In this document: positions 18,645 through 27,660 of the stretch, one piece after another
Layout: each line of letters starts with the position of its first letter
How positions within the stretch are numbered: position 1 is the first letter of the stretch
Source of the DNA: Helicobacter pylori
GTDB taxonomy: Bacteria; Campylobacterota; Campylobacteria; Campylobacterales; Helicobacteraceae
Length of the DNA stretch: 64,000 nucleotides
Direction of reading: 5' to 3'
Assembly (NCBI GenBank): GCA_008032935.1
Contig: CP032039.1
Location: 186,001-250,000 of the forward strand
Notes under the pieces: generated by a model
What the model was told of the DNA's origin: nothing
What the model saw: the letters and a program-made list of their open reading frames with translations, nothing else
Database searches by the model: none
Translations under genes and position numbers: made by a program

Positions 18645-19058
18645 CTACTTGGCGATCACAACAGGGATACTGGATTGTTCAACAAGGCTATTTTGGTGCG
18701 AAATGAACAAACGATACAACAAATTAGATTCGCTCGCCCCAATCAATAACAAATCATAATCCTTCGCCATTTCTAAAACCACATCAATCAAATCGCCGCT
18801 TTTTAGAACGCTCTCGCACTCTATATTCTCTTTTTTGAAAGCGTCTTCAAATTGCTTTAACAAAGCCTTAGCTTTTTCTTCTTCTAAGGCTTCTGTTTGG
18901 CCATAATCCATCATCCCGCTTTCGCTGTAAATAAACACTTCCATGCTCACATGCAACAAGGTGAAACGGACCTCTTTAAGCGAATGGGCTAATTTGACAG
19001 CGAATTTAATAGCGTTATAACATTCTTGCGTGTCGCTAATCCCAAATAAAATATTCAT
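18645..19058 (-). CDS. UspA-family universal stress protein
   Basis: The 137-residue protein has the UspA fold pattern: an N-terminal strand NILFGISDTQECYNAIKFAV, an acidic middle region, and the nucleotide-loop segment LLLIGASESNLLYRLFISHQ followed by SSIPVVIAK. The terminal G-x9-G(S/T) motif typical of ATP-binding Usps is degenerate here, so nucleotide binding is uncertain. The ATG at 19058 is preferred over an in-frame TTG at 19067. It is probably the first gene of the clpS-clpA-panD-ybaB-com run. Confidence 0.75.
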   Translation of the reverse strand: MNILFGISDTQECYNAIKFAVKLAHSLKEVRFTLLHVSMEVFIYSESGMMDYGQTEALEEEKAKALLKQFEDAFKKENIECESVLKSGDLIDVVLEMAKDYDLLLIGASESNLLYRLFISHQNSLVEQSSIPVVIAK

Positions 19059-19167
19059 AAGAACCAACCTTAAATGAAGTTTTGATATTATACCAAATAA
19101 ACCCTAATGACCCGCTGAAAGCTCAAAGATAAAGCGCTACAATCTCGCTTAAAGAAAAGGACACAAA

Positions 19168-20883
19168 ATGCTATTGAATTACGACTTTTTAGAATTTGTT
19201 GATGATGAACCTAAAAGACACACTTCCTTGACATCAGCTATTGATAAAGCGTTAGCGGACAGGAAATCAGCTAGACAAAATAAACCTAAAGTAAAGATAA
19301 AAGACAACTTATCTTTAAGAGCGACACTAGATGCGTTTGGTGAGGAACTCTCACAACTTAAAAGAGAACAAAACACAACGACTATTAAAGCTTCCACGAT
19401 TGAGAGCGCTAATCTCAATAGCATTGTCAATAAAATCAAAAGCGGACTACCTTTTGGAACTATCTCGGCGTTTAGACCTTTTAAAGACGCTTTTTATAAA
19501 GACTTTACTGAAAAACAACAAAAAGCGTTAATCAGTGCGTATAAAAGCGGATTTGACCCTAAAAATGCGGACAAAGTCGCTCAATATTGGCAAATCAAAC
19601 TCACTAAAATAGACCCATACGAACCTATAAAAGCTAAAGACTTCTTTAAAGGGAATACTAATATTTATAGGACACTTCGCAATTTATTTGGACAAAAATT
19701 TATGGATAGCTATATTGCTCCTAAAAGTGAAACCACAATGAGAGACTTTATGTCTAGCGATAAATTTGTCAAAAAATACCGCTACACCCAAAAAGACAAT
19801 ATGGAAAGGACAGAACAGCTAAAATCACTATTGGATAGTAAGCGAGACTTCATTGGTTATATTCAAGTAATCGGCTATTGGAAAGACAATCTCGAGGACG
19901 CCCTAATACCTGATAAAGAGACTAGCTTTTTTGTATTCACAAACGAGCCTAGTAGCACATTTGATTTAGCGAGCTATTTATTATTGTTAGCGAGACTATT
20001 CAATCAAGCGGCGATTTGTTATTGCGACAACGCAAAGACTGATAAAGTGGAATTGGTGAGCGCTTTACCTAATGACTTTGGCGATGTGTGGGCGAAATTC
20101 ACTGACATCACATTCACTATCCCTTTAACCCAATCTCTCACACGCTTACACAATAAAGTCTATACATTCTTTGAAAAGAAAAATATGGAAAATTATGGCG
20201 TTAGTTTTGAAGAGCTTTCTACGACAAAATTAAAAGCAATGGGAATGCCTAAAGACATTGAGGGATTTAACATTCCTTGTAAAGCCTACATTGAACACCA
20301 CATTAAAACTTCTATTTATAGCAGTTTAGGAGGGGAACGAAATTATCCTGGTCGCACTTTTGATATGGACAAAATTCAACAATACGAGCTACAAGCTATT
20401 AAAAGACTAGATTTACAAAGATGCTCTAAAAGTAAAAGCTTTAAAGCAAGCTACAACCACAACATTCAAGTTAATAACCTTGTCAATGCTATGCTAAAAG
20501 GCAAAAAAGTGAGTAGGACACTAATTGCTAAAGTGCTTGCTAACACCATAGACACTGATGCGGGTTATTGCTTTATTTCACCGACAGATTTAGCGACACA
20601 ACTTGATAGTATCAGCCCTAGACTATCCAAGAGTATCGTAACCGCCATAGAGCAAGCAGAGGGCGTTAGACTAACTTATGCGTTAATTGACAAAATCACC
20701 TATAACTCGCTCCACAATACCTTGAATTTCATCTTTGATATTGATAACCCTATGAGCGACCAATCATTAAATGAGTTAGTCATTGAAGTCCCAAGAGAAG
20801 CGCTTAAAAATGTGAAGTTACCACAAATTAAAAATGTATTGACCGCTCAAATCTTTGATGGTGCTTACCACTTTAAAAGTTAA
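19168..20883 (+). CDS. Unrecognised 571-residue protein with mobile-element character
   Basis: The protein is soluble and basic, with no signal peptide or membrane segment. Two segments resemble each other and, by my pattern reading, proteins common in phages and plasmids. One is around residues 90-150 (NKIKSGLPFGTISAFRPF, then a helix with QQKALISAYKSGFDP). The other is around 195-290 (NMERTEQLKSLLD, FIGYIQVIGYWKDN, SFFVFTNEPSSTFDLASYLL, LFNQAAICYC). This is tentative; I do not recognise the family. The coding strand holds no CATG, GATC, GANTC or GGCC that I could find in 1.7 kb, whereas the neighbouring genes hold several. It sits 3 bases before bioD, with its own AAAGAAAAGGA ribosome site, alone on the plus strand after a divergent gene. 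Confidence 0.8.
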   Translation: MLLNYDFLEFVDDEPKRHTSLTSAIDKALADRKSARQNKPKVKIKDNLSLRATLDAFGEELSQLKREQNTTTIKASTIESANLNSIVNKIKSGLPFGTISAFRPFKDAFYKDFTEKQQKALISAYKSGFDPKNADKVAQYWQIKLTKIDPYEPIKAKDFFKGNTNIYRTLRNLFGQKFMDSYIAPKSETTMRDFMSSDKFVKKYRYTQKDNMERTEQLKSLLDSKRDFIGYIQVIGYWKDNLEDALIPDKETSFFVFTNEPSSTFDLASYLLLLARLFNQAAICYCDNAKTDKVELVSALPNDFGDVWAKFTDITFTIPLTQSLTRLHNKVYTFFEKKNMENYGVSFEELSTTKLKAMGMPKDIEGFNIPCKAYIEHHIKTSIYSSLGGERNYPGRTFDMDKIQQYELQAIKRLDLQRCSKSKSFKASYNHNIQVNNLVNAMLKGKKVSRTLIAKVLANTIDTDAGYCFISPTDLATQLDSISPRLSKSIVTAIEQAEGVRLTYALIDKITYNSLHNTLNFIFDIDNPMSDQSLNELVIEVPREALKNVKLPQIKNVLTAQIFDGAYHFKS

Positions 20884-20886
20884 ACC

Positions 20887-21543
20887 ATGCTCTTTATCAG
20901 TGCGACTAACACCAATGCCGGAAAAACCACATGCGCTAGGCTATTAGCCCAATATTGCAACGCTTGTGGCGTTAAAACGATCTTGTTAAAACCCATTGAA
21001 ACGGGCGTTAATGACGCCATTAACCACTCTAGCGATGCGCATTTGTTCTTGCAAGATAACCGCCTTTTGGATCGCTCTTTAACCTTAAAAGACATTTCAT
21101 TCTATCGTTATCATAAAGCCTCAGCCCCTCTCATCGCCCAACAAGAAGAAGATCCAAACGCCCCCATTGATATAGATCATTTAATCCAACGCCTCCACAA
21201 TTTCACCAAAACTTACGATTTAGTCATCGTTGAAGGGGCTGGGGGGCTATGCGTGCCTATCACTTTAGAAGAAAACATGCTGGATTTGGCTCTGAAATTA
21301 AAAGCCAAAATGCTTTTGATTAGCCATGACAATTTGGGCTTAATCAATGATTGTTTGCTGAATGACTTTTTATTGAAATCCCACCAATTAGATTATAAAA
21401 TCGCTATCAATTTGAGAGAAAACAACACCGCTTTTTACAGCATCAGTTTGCCCTATATTGAGCTTTTTAACGAACGCTCCAATAACCCCATTGTGATTTT
21501 CCAACAAAGCCTAAAAGAATTAATGAGCTTTGCTCTTAAATAA
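20887..21543 (+). CDS. bioD: Dethiobiotin synthetase
   Basis: BioD carboxylates diaminopelargonate with ATP to dethiobiotin. The 218-residue protein shows the Walker A-like NTNAGKTTCARLLAQY at residues 7-22, the substrate loop KPIETGVND, and VEGAGGLCVPIT at about 116-127. The length is normal. The ATG follows the stop of the unrecognised gene by 3 bases, so it probably depends on transcription from there. Its last 24 bases overlap the end of the convergent gene at 21520-22053. Confidence 0.94.
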   Translation: MLFISATNTNAGKTTCARLLAQYCNACGVKTILLKPIETGVNDAINHSSDAHLFLQDNRLLDRSLTLKDISFYRYHKASAPLIAQQEEDPNAPIDIDHLIQRLHNFTKTYDLVIVEGAGGLCVPITLEENMLDLALKLKAKMLLISHDNLGLINDCLLNDFLLKSHQLDYKIAINLRENNTAFYSISLPYIELFNERSNNPIVIFQQSLKELMSFALK

Positions 21544-22053
21544 AGTGCAAACAGAACGCACGCTGATAAAAAAGCCCCCTAACAGCAAAGCGTATAAAAT
21601 CCAGCTAAAAATGGGTTTTGAAATGTCAGTGCTCTCTTTTAAGGGCTTTAGAAAAATCACATTAGGGAACATGTTAAACAAATTGATCCGCCAGCCATAG
21701 TATTGCACTTCCACTTGCTGGTTGACTAAACTTTGAGCGAGAGCTGAAATATCAGCCGAATTAAACTTAAAATAAAAAGGGAAGCCAAAGCGCGTGTCTT
21801 CGTTACGATAGACGGTTACGCTTTTTTGATCCTTAGGGTCGTAAGTTTGCACAAAATAGACATCTCTAGCAAGGGTTTTTACTTCCTTATTATTGGGCGT
21901 GTTTTCATTTTCATTCATTCTTTTGACTTCCACCCCGCTAATGACAGCCGCGCTATAATGGGGCATGCAATAGCTCACTAAAAGCATGAGCACTAAAAAG
22001 ATCGCCGTTAGAATGAATAAAACCACATTACGCACAAATTTTATCAACTTCAT
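21520..22053 (-). CDS. Two-segment membrane protein, function unknown
   Basis: This is a 177-residue protein. It has an N-terminal membrane helix (VVLFILTAIFLVLMLLVSYC), a periplasmic region of about 100 residues (SAAVISGVEVKRMNENE onward, with VYFVQTYDPKDQKSVTVYRN) and a second helix near the C-terminus (FSWILYALLLGGFFISV). The central region resembles DUF1523-type membrane proteins; this assignment is tentative. It lies 58 bases downstream of icd start-to-stop order on the opposite strand of bioD, overlapping the bioD 3' end by 24 bases. Confidence 0.7.
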   Translation of the reverse strand: MKLIKFVRNVVLFILTAIFLVLMLLVSYCMPHYSAAVISGVEVKRMNENENTPNNKEVKTLARDVYFVQTYDPKDQKSVTVYRNEDTRFGFPFYFKFNSADISALAQSLVNQQVEVQYYGWRINLFNMFPNVIFLKPLKESTDISKPIFSWILYALLLGGFFISVRSVCTLFKSKAH

Positions 22054-22111
22054 TCCTTAATGATAGTATTAGCCTATAATCGCATTCAAACACCAGAGCT
22101 TAAAGGCTCTT

Positions 22112-23389
22112 TCACATGTTTTCAATCATCACGCTAGCGAATTCAGAGCATTTCACTTCTTTAGCCCCATCCATCAAACGAGCGAAATCATAAGTAACTT
22201 TCTTGCTCTTAATCGCTTTTTCCATCGCAGAGACGATCAAATCAGCCGCTTCCACCCAGCCCATATGCCTTAACATCATTTCCGCGCTCAAAATAATAGA
22301 CCCCGGATTGACTTTATCTAGCCCAGCGTATTTAGGAGCGGTGCCATGGGTGGCTTCAAACATGCCCACTGTGTCATTGAGATTAGCCCCAGGAGCGATA
22401 CCAATGCCCCCCACCATCGCCGCTAACGCATCAGAGATATAATCCCCGTTCAAATTCATGGTCGCAATGACGCTGTATTCGCTAGGGCGTAATAAGATTT
22501 GTTGCAAGAATGCGTCAGCGATCATGTCTTTAATGATGATTTCTTTACCGGTTTTAGGGTTTTTCAAAGAACACCATGGGCCTTTATCAATGACTTGAGC
22601 GTTAAATTCTTTTTGAGCGAGCGCATAGCCCCACTTCATGAACGCCCCCTCAGTGTATTTCATGATGTTACCTTTATGCACAAAAGTTACGCTTGGCTTG
22701 TCGTTATCAATAGCGTATTCAATCGCTTTTTTCACCAACCTCTCTGTGCCTTCCTTACTAATGGGTTTTATCCCTATGCCGCTGCTTTCAGGGAAGCGGA
22801 TTTTTTTAACCTTTAGTTCATTTTGTAAAAAATGGATGAGTTTTTTCGCTTCCGCACTGCCTTCTTGCCATTCAATGCCCGCATAAATGTCTTCAGAATT
22901 TTCTCTAAAAATCACCATATCCACTTTTTGTGGTTCTTTCACTGGGCTTGGACTCCCATACCACCTTACCGGTCTCAAGCACACATACAGATCCATTTTT
23001 TGGCGTAACGCCACGTTCAAAGATCTAAACCCCTCACCAATCGGCGTGGTCAAAGGCCCTTTAATAGAGACTTTATAGTGGTTAATCGCTTCAATAGTGT
23101 CCGGTAAGAGCCATTGCTCTTCGGGGCTTAATTCTTTGTGATCTTTAAATTTTTGATAGCATTTTTCGCCCACAAACACCTCATACCATGCGATTTTTTT
23201 CTCGCCTTTATACGCTTTTTGAACCGCACTATCCACGACTTTAATCATCGCAGGGGTAATATCTGATCCAATGCCATCGCCCTCAATGAAAGGGATAATG
23301 GGGTAATTTGGCACATGCAATTTGTTGTCTTTAATCGTAATTTCTTCGCCCTCTTTAGGCTTTTGTAAAATTTTAGGGTTGTAAGCCAT
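22112..23389 (-). CDS. icd: Isocitrate dehydrogenase (NADP)
   Basis: The 425-residue enzyme oxidises isocitrate to 2-oxoglutarate in the H. pylori citrate cycle branch. The signatures are [17 protein letters not shown] at the N-terminus, [17 protein letters not shown] around the phosphorylatable/substrate serine (residue about 110), and the metal site [19 protein letters not shown]. The overall length matches the E. coli-type NADP enzyme. It is transcribed away from gltA across a 198-base divergent region. A TATAGT box is readable on its strand just upstream (about 23419-23424). Confidence 0.96.
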   Translation of the reverse strand: MAYNPKILQKPKEGEEITIKDNKLHVPNYPIIPFIEGDGIGSDITPAMIKVVDSAVQKAYKGEKKIAWYEVFVGEKCYQKFKDHKELSPEEQWLLPDTIEAINHYKVSIKGPLTTPIGEGFRSLNVALRQKMDLYVCLRPVRWYGSPSPVKEPQKVDMVIFRENSEDIYAGIEWQEGSAEAKKLIHFLQNELKVKKIRFPESSGIGIKPISKEGTERLVKKAIEYAIDNDKPSVTFVHKGNIMKYTEGAFMKWGYALAQKEFNAQVIDKGPWCSLKNPKTGKEIIIKDMIADAFLQQILLRPSEYSVIATMNLNGDYISDALAAMVGGIGIAPGANLNDTVGMFEATHGTAPKYAGLDKVNPGSIILSAEMMLRHMGWVEAADLIVSAMEKAIKSKKVTYDFARLMDGAKEVKCSEFASVMIENM

Positions 23390-23546
23390 CTCTCGTCCTT
23401 TTTCTAAAGTTTGAGTAACTATACTAGCGCAAAAATACTATATAACCCCTAAAAATCTTTTTTTTGAATGCGTGTTTAAAAGTAGTGGTTGGAAATAACT
23501 TGAAAAAACGCAATGTTTTTAAAAGAAATCATTTAATTTTTTGGCT

Positions 23547-23552
23547 TATAAT
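23547..23552 (+). promoter_or_regulatory. Putative -10 box for gltA
   Basis: A consensus TATAAT lies 36 bases before the gltA ATG and is followed by an AAGGAA ribosome site at about 23577-23582. It lies in the shared divergent icd-gltA region. No clear -35 hexamer is seen, as is usual in H. pylori. Confidence 0.6.
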
Positions 23553-23587
23553 GGAGTGCTATCATTCTAAAAACTTAAGGAAATTGA

Positions 23588-24868
23588 ATGTCTGTTACTT
23601 TAATCAATAATGAAAATAATGAACGCTATGAATTTGAAACGATTGAATGCACTCGTGGGCCTAAAGCGGTGGATTTTTCCAAGCTTTTTGAAACGACCGG
23701 GTTTTTTTCTTACGATCCAGGGTATTCTTCTACCGCCGGGTGCCAATCTAAGATCAGCTATATCAATGGCAAAAAAGGCGAATTGTATTACAGAGGGCAT
23801 AGAATAGAAGATCTAGTCGCCAAATACAAATATGTAGATGTGTGCAGGCTATTACTCACAGGGGAATTACCCAAAAATCAAGATGAAAGCTTGGAATTTG
23901 AACTGGAATTACGCCACAGAAGCTTTGTGCATGAGAGCTTATTGAACATGTTTTCAGCTTTCCCTAGTAACGCCCACCCTATGGCGAAACTCTCTAGCGG
24001 TGTGTCTATTTTATCCACCCTTTATTCCACGCACCAAAACATGCACACTGAAGAAGATTACCAGACTATGGCCAGAAGGATTGTCGCTAAAATCCCCACG
24101 CTTGCGGCTATTTGCTATCGTAATGAAGTGGGAGCGCCCATTATTTATCCGGATATCGCGCGCTCTTATGTGGAAAATATCCTTTTCATGCTGAGAGGGT
24201 ATCCTTATAGCCGCTTAAAACACACCACTCAAGGCGAAGTAGAAATCACGCCCCTAGAAGTGGAAGCCTTTGATAAAATCCTAACCTTGCACGCTGACCA
24301 TGGGCAAAACGCCTCTTCTACCACGGTAAGGAATGTCGCTAGCACCGGCGTGCATCCTTATGCAGCCATTAGCGCGGGCATTAGCGCTTTATGGGGGCAT
24401 TTGCATGGCGGAGCGAATGAAAAAGTGCTTATCCAATTAGAAGAAATCGGCGATGTGAAAAATGTGGATAAATACATCGCACGAGTGAAAGACAAAAACG
24501 ACAATTTCAAACTCATGGGCTTTGGGCATAGGGTGTATAAAAGCTACGATCCGCGCGCTAAAATCTTAAAAGGCTTGAAAGACGAACTGCACCAAAAAGG
24601 CGTTAAAATGGACGAACGCTTGAGCGAAATCGCCGCGAAAGTGGAAGAAATCGCGCTAAAAGATGAGTATTTCATTGAAAGGAATCTCTACCCTAATGTG
24701 GATTTCTACTCCGGCACGATTTTAAGGGCTTTAAAAATCCCGGTGCGTTTTTTTACGCCGGTGTTTGTCATTGGCAGAACCGTGGGCTGGTGCGCTCAAC
24801 TTTTAGAGCATGTCAAAAGCCCGCAAGCTAGGATCACGCGCCCAAGACAAGTTTATGTCGGGGATTAA
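23588..24868 (+). CDS. gltA: Citrate synthase
   Basis: The 426-residue type II citrate synthase condenses oxaloacetate and acetyl-CoA. The conserved blocks present are [18 protein letters not shown] after ISALWGHLH (active-site His), [16 protein letters not shown] (second His) and [13 protein letters not shown] (catalytic Asp region is in this block). The length is normal for the family. It is divergent from icd, and the two supply consecutive parts of the same cycle. A 650-base untranslated stretch follows before hopD. Confidence 0.96.
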   Translation: MSVTLINNENNERYEFETIECTRGPKAVDFSKLFETTGFFSYDPGYSSTAGCQSKISYINGKKGELYYRGHRIEDLVAKYKYVDVCRLLLTGELPKNQDESLEFELELRHRSFVHESLLNMFSAFPSNAHPMAKLSSGVSILSTLYSTHQNMHTEEDYQTMARRIVAKIPTLAAICYRNEVGAPIIYPDIARSYVENILFMLRGYPYSRLKHTTQGEVEITPLEVEAFDKILTLHADHGQNASSTTVRNVASTGVHPYAAISAGISALWGHLHGGANEKVLIQLEEIGDVKNVDKYIARVKDKNDNFKLMGFGHRVYKSYDPRAKILKGLKDELHQKGVKMDERLSEIAAKVEEIALKDEYFIERNLYPNVDFYSGTILRALKIPVRFFTPVFVIGRTVGWCAQLLEHVKSPQARITRPRQVYVGD

Positions 24869-25350
24869 TATTAAGCTAGGCTTTGTTTTATAAGCGTTGA
24901 TGATAGTTTTAAAAAACGCTCAAAGCCTTTTTAAAAGAGTGAGAAACTCGTTTAAAAGAGTGAGGATCTCGCACCAAGCAGGCGGTAATTTTTAAATAAC
25001 CGCATGCAAACGCCCCAAAACTCAAAAATAACCCCACTTTTAAAGCAAACCCCTAAGCTTTTTAGGCTTAGGGAACGCTCTTATAAATTTTAGCGTTTTA
25101 TTGAAACCACCACTTTTTTTAAAGAAATCCTAGAAACCCTTGAGTTTTTAGGGGAAATGATTGCAAAACACGCCTCTTAAGAAAATTTAAGGAAATCCTT
25201 TTTACAATTTAAGAAATCATTCTTGCAACAAACCAAAAACAATCCAAGTTAAAAACCCCTTTTTTTATCACTACCCCTATTCAAACAACCTCATTTCTTT
25301 TAAAATCATTTTCATTTGTTTCATATTTGTTTAGAAACGCTACAAAAACC
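24869..25350. other. Gene-free stretch downstream of gltA
   Basis: No supported gene is visible here. A near-duplicate AAAAGAGTGAG motif occurs at about 24931-24942 and 24952-24964. A repeat also found downstream of hopD occupies about 25009-25100. The remainder is AT-rich, with C-rich 'CCCC' clusters on one strand. Confidence 0.6.
25009..25100. repeat. Direct repeat flanking hopD, left copy
   Basis: The stretch begins AACGCCCCAAAA. After 38 bases it contains an 8-bp inverted repeat (CCCTAAGC, 7-base loop, GCTTAGGG at 25051-25073), then GGAACGCTCTTA and TTTAGCGTTT. The same order and spacing recur at 27995-28084 on the other side of hopD, with scattered differences. Confidence 0.75.
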
Positions 25351-25367
25351 TTTTTTTTTTTTTTTTT
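25351..25367 (+). repeat. T17 homopolymer in the hopD promoter region
   Basis: A run of 17 T lies about 43-60 bases upstream of the candidate -10 box TATACT/TATATT (25411-25420). Runs of this kind upstream of H. pylori outer-membrane protein promoters are known to change length and tune transcription (sabA is the studied case). Confidence 0.8.
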
Positions 25368-25516
25368 GAAAGGTCAAAAACGCCTAATTAATATCAAAAT
25401 CCCATTAATTTATACTATATTAACGAAAGCTTGCGGTATGGTTTCACTTAAAGACACACTTTCGCAAGATTTGACGGACAAAATCAATCTTATTTCAAGT
25501 AATAAAAGGAGAAAAC

Positions 25517-27625
25517 ATGAAGAAAAAATTTCTGTCATTAACCTTAGGTTCGCTTTTAGTTTCCGCTTTAAGCGCTGAAGACAACGGCTTTTTTGTGAGC
25601 GCCGGCTATCAAATCGGTGAATCCGCTCAAATGGTGAAAAACACCAAAGGCATTCAAGATCTCTCAGACAGCTATGAAAGATTGAACAATCTTTTAACGA
25701 ATTATAGCGTCCTAAACACTCTTATTAGGCAGTCCGCCGACCCCAACGCTATCAATAACGCAAGGGGCAATTTGAACGCGAGCGCGAAGAATTTAATCAA
25801 TGATAAAAAGAATTCCCCGGCGTATCAAGCGGTGCTTTTAGCCTTGAATGCGGCAGCGGGGTTGTGGCAAGTCATGAGCTATGCGATCAGCGTTTGTGGC
25901 CCTGGCTCTGACAAAAATAAAAATGGGGGCGTCCAAACCTTTGAAAATGTGCCGTCAAATGGGGGGACTACCATTACTTGCGATTCATTTTATGAACCAG
26001 GACCATGGAGCGGTATATCCACTGAAAATTACGCGAAAATCAATAGAGCTTATCAAATCATCCAAAAGGCTTTTGGAGCAAGCGGGCAAGATATTCCTGC
26101 TTTAAGCGACACTAAAGAACTTAATTTTGAAATTAAAGGGAAGAAAAACGATAGCGTCCAGCCAGGAGAAAAATGGAAATTCCCATGGACTAATGGAAAA
26201 TTTGTTTCGGTCAAGTGGGTGAATGGGGAGTATAAAGAAACTAAAGAAGACATCAAAGTGTCCAACAACGCTCAAGAGCTTTTACAACAAGCGAGCATTA
26301 TTTTAACCACTCTTAATGAAGCATGCCCATGGTTGAGTAATGGCGGTGGCTATTGGAAAGATATAAAAGGCGATGGGACGGCGTGCGGGAGTTTTAAAAA
26401 TGAAATCAGCGCGATTCAAGACATGATCAAAAACGCTGCAATAGCCGTAGAGCAATCCAAAATCGTTGCCGCCAACGCGCAAAACCAGCGCAACCTAGAT
26501 ACAGGGAAGACATTCAACCCCTATAAAGACGCCAACTTCGCCCAAAGCATGTTCGCTAACGCTAGAGCGCAAGCGGAGATTTTAAACCGCGCCCAACAAG
26601 TGGTGAAAGACTTTGAAAGAATCCCTGCAGAGTTCGTAAAAGACTCTTTAGGGGTGTGCCATGAAAAGGGTAGCGACGGCAATCTCCGTGGCACGCCATC
26701 CGGCACGGTTACTTCTAACACTTGGGGGGCAGGCTGTGCGTATGTGGGAGAGACCTTAACGAGTCTAAAAGACAGCATCGCTCATTTTGGCGACCAAGCC
26801 GAGCAAATCCATAACGCGCAAAACCTCGCCTACACTTTAGCGAATTTCAGCGGCCAATACAAAAAGCTAGGCGAACACTATGACAGCATCACAGCAGCGC
26901 TCTCTAACTTGCCTGACGCTCAGTCTTTACAAAATGTGGTGAGCAAAAAGACTAACCCTAACAGCCCACAAGGCATACAGGATAACTACTACATTGACTC
27001 CAATATCCATTCTCAAGTGCAATCCAGGAGCCAAGAACTCGGCAGTAACCCTTTCAGACGCGCCGGTTTAATCGCCGCTTCTACCACCAATAACGGCGCG
27101 ATGAATGGGATCGGCTTTCAAGTGGGCTATAAGCAATTCTTTGGGAAAAACAAACGATGGGGCGCAAGATACTACGGCTTTGTGGATTACAACCACACCT
27201 ATAATAAATCCCAATTTTTCAACTCCGATTCTGATGTTTGGACTTATGGCGTGGGGAGCGATTTGTTAGTGAATTTCATCAACGATAAAGCCACTAAACA
27301 CAATAAAATTTCTTTTGGTGCGTTTGGCGGTATCCAACTAGCAGGGACTTCATGGCTTAATTCTCAGTATGTGAATTTAGCGAATGTGAACAATTACTAT
27401 AAAGCTAAAATCAACACCTCTAACTTCCAATTCTTATTCAATCTGGGCTTAAGGACCAATCTCGCCAGAAATAAGAGAAGAGGTGCTGAACATAGCGCGC
27501 AACATGGCATGGAGTTAGGCGTGAAGATCCCCACGATCAACACGAATTACTATTCTTTGCTAGGCACTACCTTGCAATACAGAAGGCTTTATAGCGTGTA
27601 TCTCAACTATGTGTTTGCTTACTAA
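25517..27625 (+). CDS. hopD: HopD outer-membrane porin/adhesin family protein
   Basis: This is a 702-residue Hop-family protein with a cleavable signal (LSLTLGSLLVSALSA, mature EDNGFFVSAGYQIGE). It has an extracellular domain with paired cysteines and the conserved NTWGAGCAYVGET. The C-terminal beta-barrel half starts near NGAMNGIGFQVGYKQFFG and ends YSVYLNYVFAY, with the terminal aromatic needed for BAM insertion. The gene is in frame and full length, with AAAGGAG ribosome site. Position beside gltA and the sequence fit hopD (HP0025/omp2). The middle (about residues 130-275) is strain-variable. It shares long end segments with hopZ in this window. No ligand is known to me. Confidence 0.92.
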   Translation: MKKKFLSLTLGSLLVSALSAEDNGFFVSAGYQIGESAQMVKNTKGIQDLSDSYERLNNLLTNYSVLNTLIRQSADPNAINNARGNLNASAKNLINDKKNSPAYQAVLLALNAAAGLWQVMSYAISVCGPGSDKNKNGGVQTFENVPSNGGTTITCDSFYEPGPWSGISTENYAKINRAYQIIQKAFGASGQDIPALSDTKELNFEIKGKKNDSVQPGEKWKFPWTNGKFVSVKWVNGEYKETKEDIKVSNNAQELLQQASIILTTLNEACPWLSNGGGYWKDIKGDGTACGSFKNEISAIQDMIKNAAIAVEQSKIVAANAQNQRNLDTGKTFNPYKDANFAQSMFANARAQAEILNRAQQVVKDFERIPAEFVKDSLGVCHEKGSDGNLRGTPSGTVTSNTWGAGCAYVGETLTSLKDSIAHFGDQAEQIHNAQNLAYTLANFSGQYKKLGEHYDSITAALSNLPDAQSLQNVVSKKTNPNSPQGIQDNYYIDSNIHSQVQSRSQELGSNPFRRAGLIAASTTNNGAMNGIGFQVGYKQFFGKNKRWGARYYGFVDYNHTYNKSQFFNSDSDVWTYGVGSDLLVNFINDKATKHNKISFGAFGGIQLAGTSWLNSQYVNLANVNNYYKAKINTSNFQFLFNLGLRTNLARNKRRGAEHSAQHGMELGVKIPTINTNYYSLLGTTLQYRRLYSVYLNYVFAY

Positions 27626-27631
27626 AAGCTT

Positions 27632-27660
27632 AAAACTCCCTTTTTAAGGGGGTTTTTTTG
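27632..27660 (+). terminator. Rho-independent terminator of hopD
   Basis: A stem of about 11 bp (27632-27642 with 27646-27656, one G-T pair, TTT loop) lies 7 bases after the hopD stop. Its 3' arm runs into a T tract. Confidence 0.8.

Noticed and set aside
24931..24964. Regulatory double repeat AAAAGAGTGAG after gltA
   Set aside because: Only two imperfect copies, with no nearby gene start; it is probably chance or local slippage.
25051..25073. Terminator for gltA at the 8-bp inverted repeat
   Set aside because: It is about 180 bases after the stop, has no T run on its 3' side, and is part of the repeated module around hopD.
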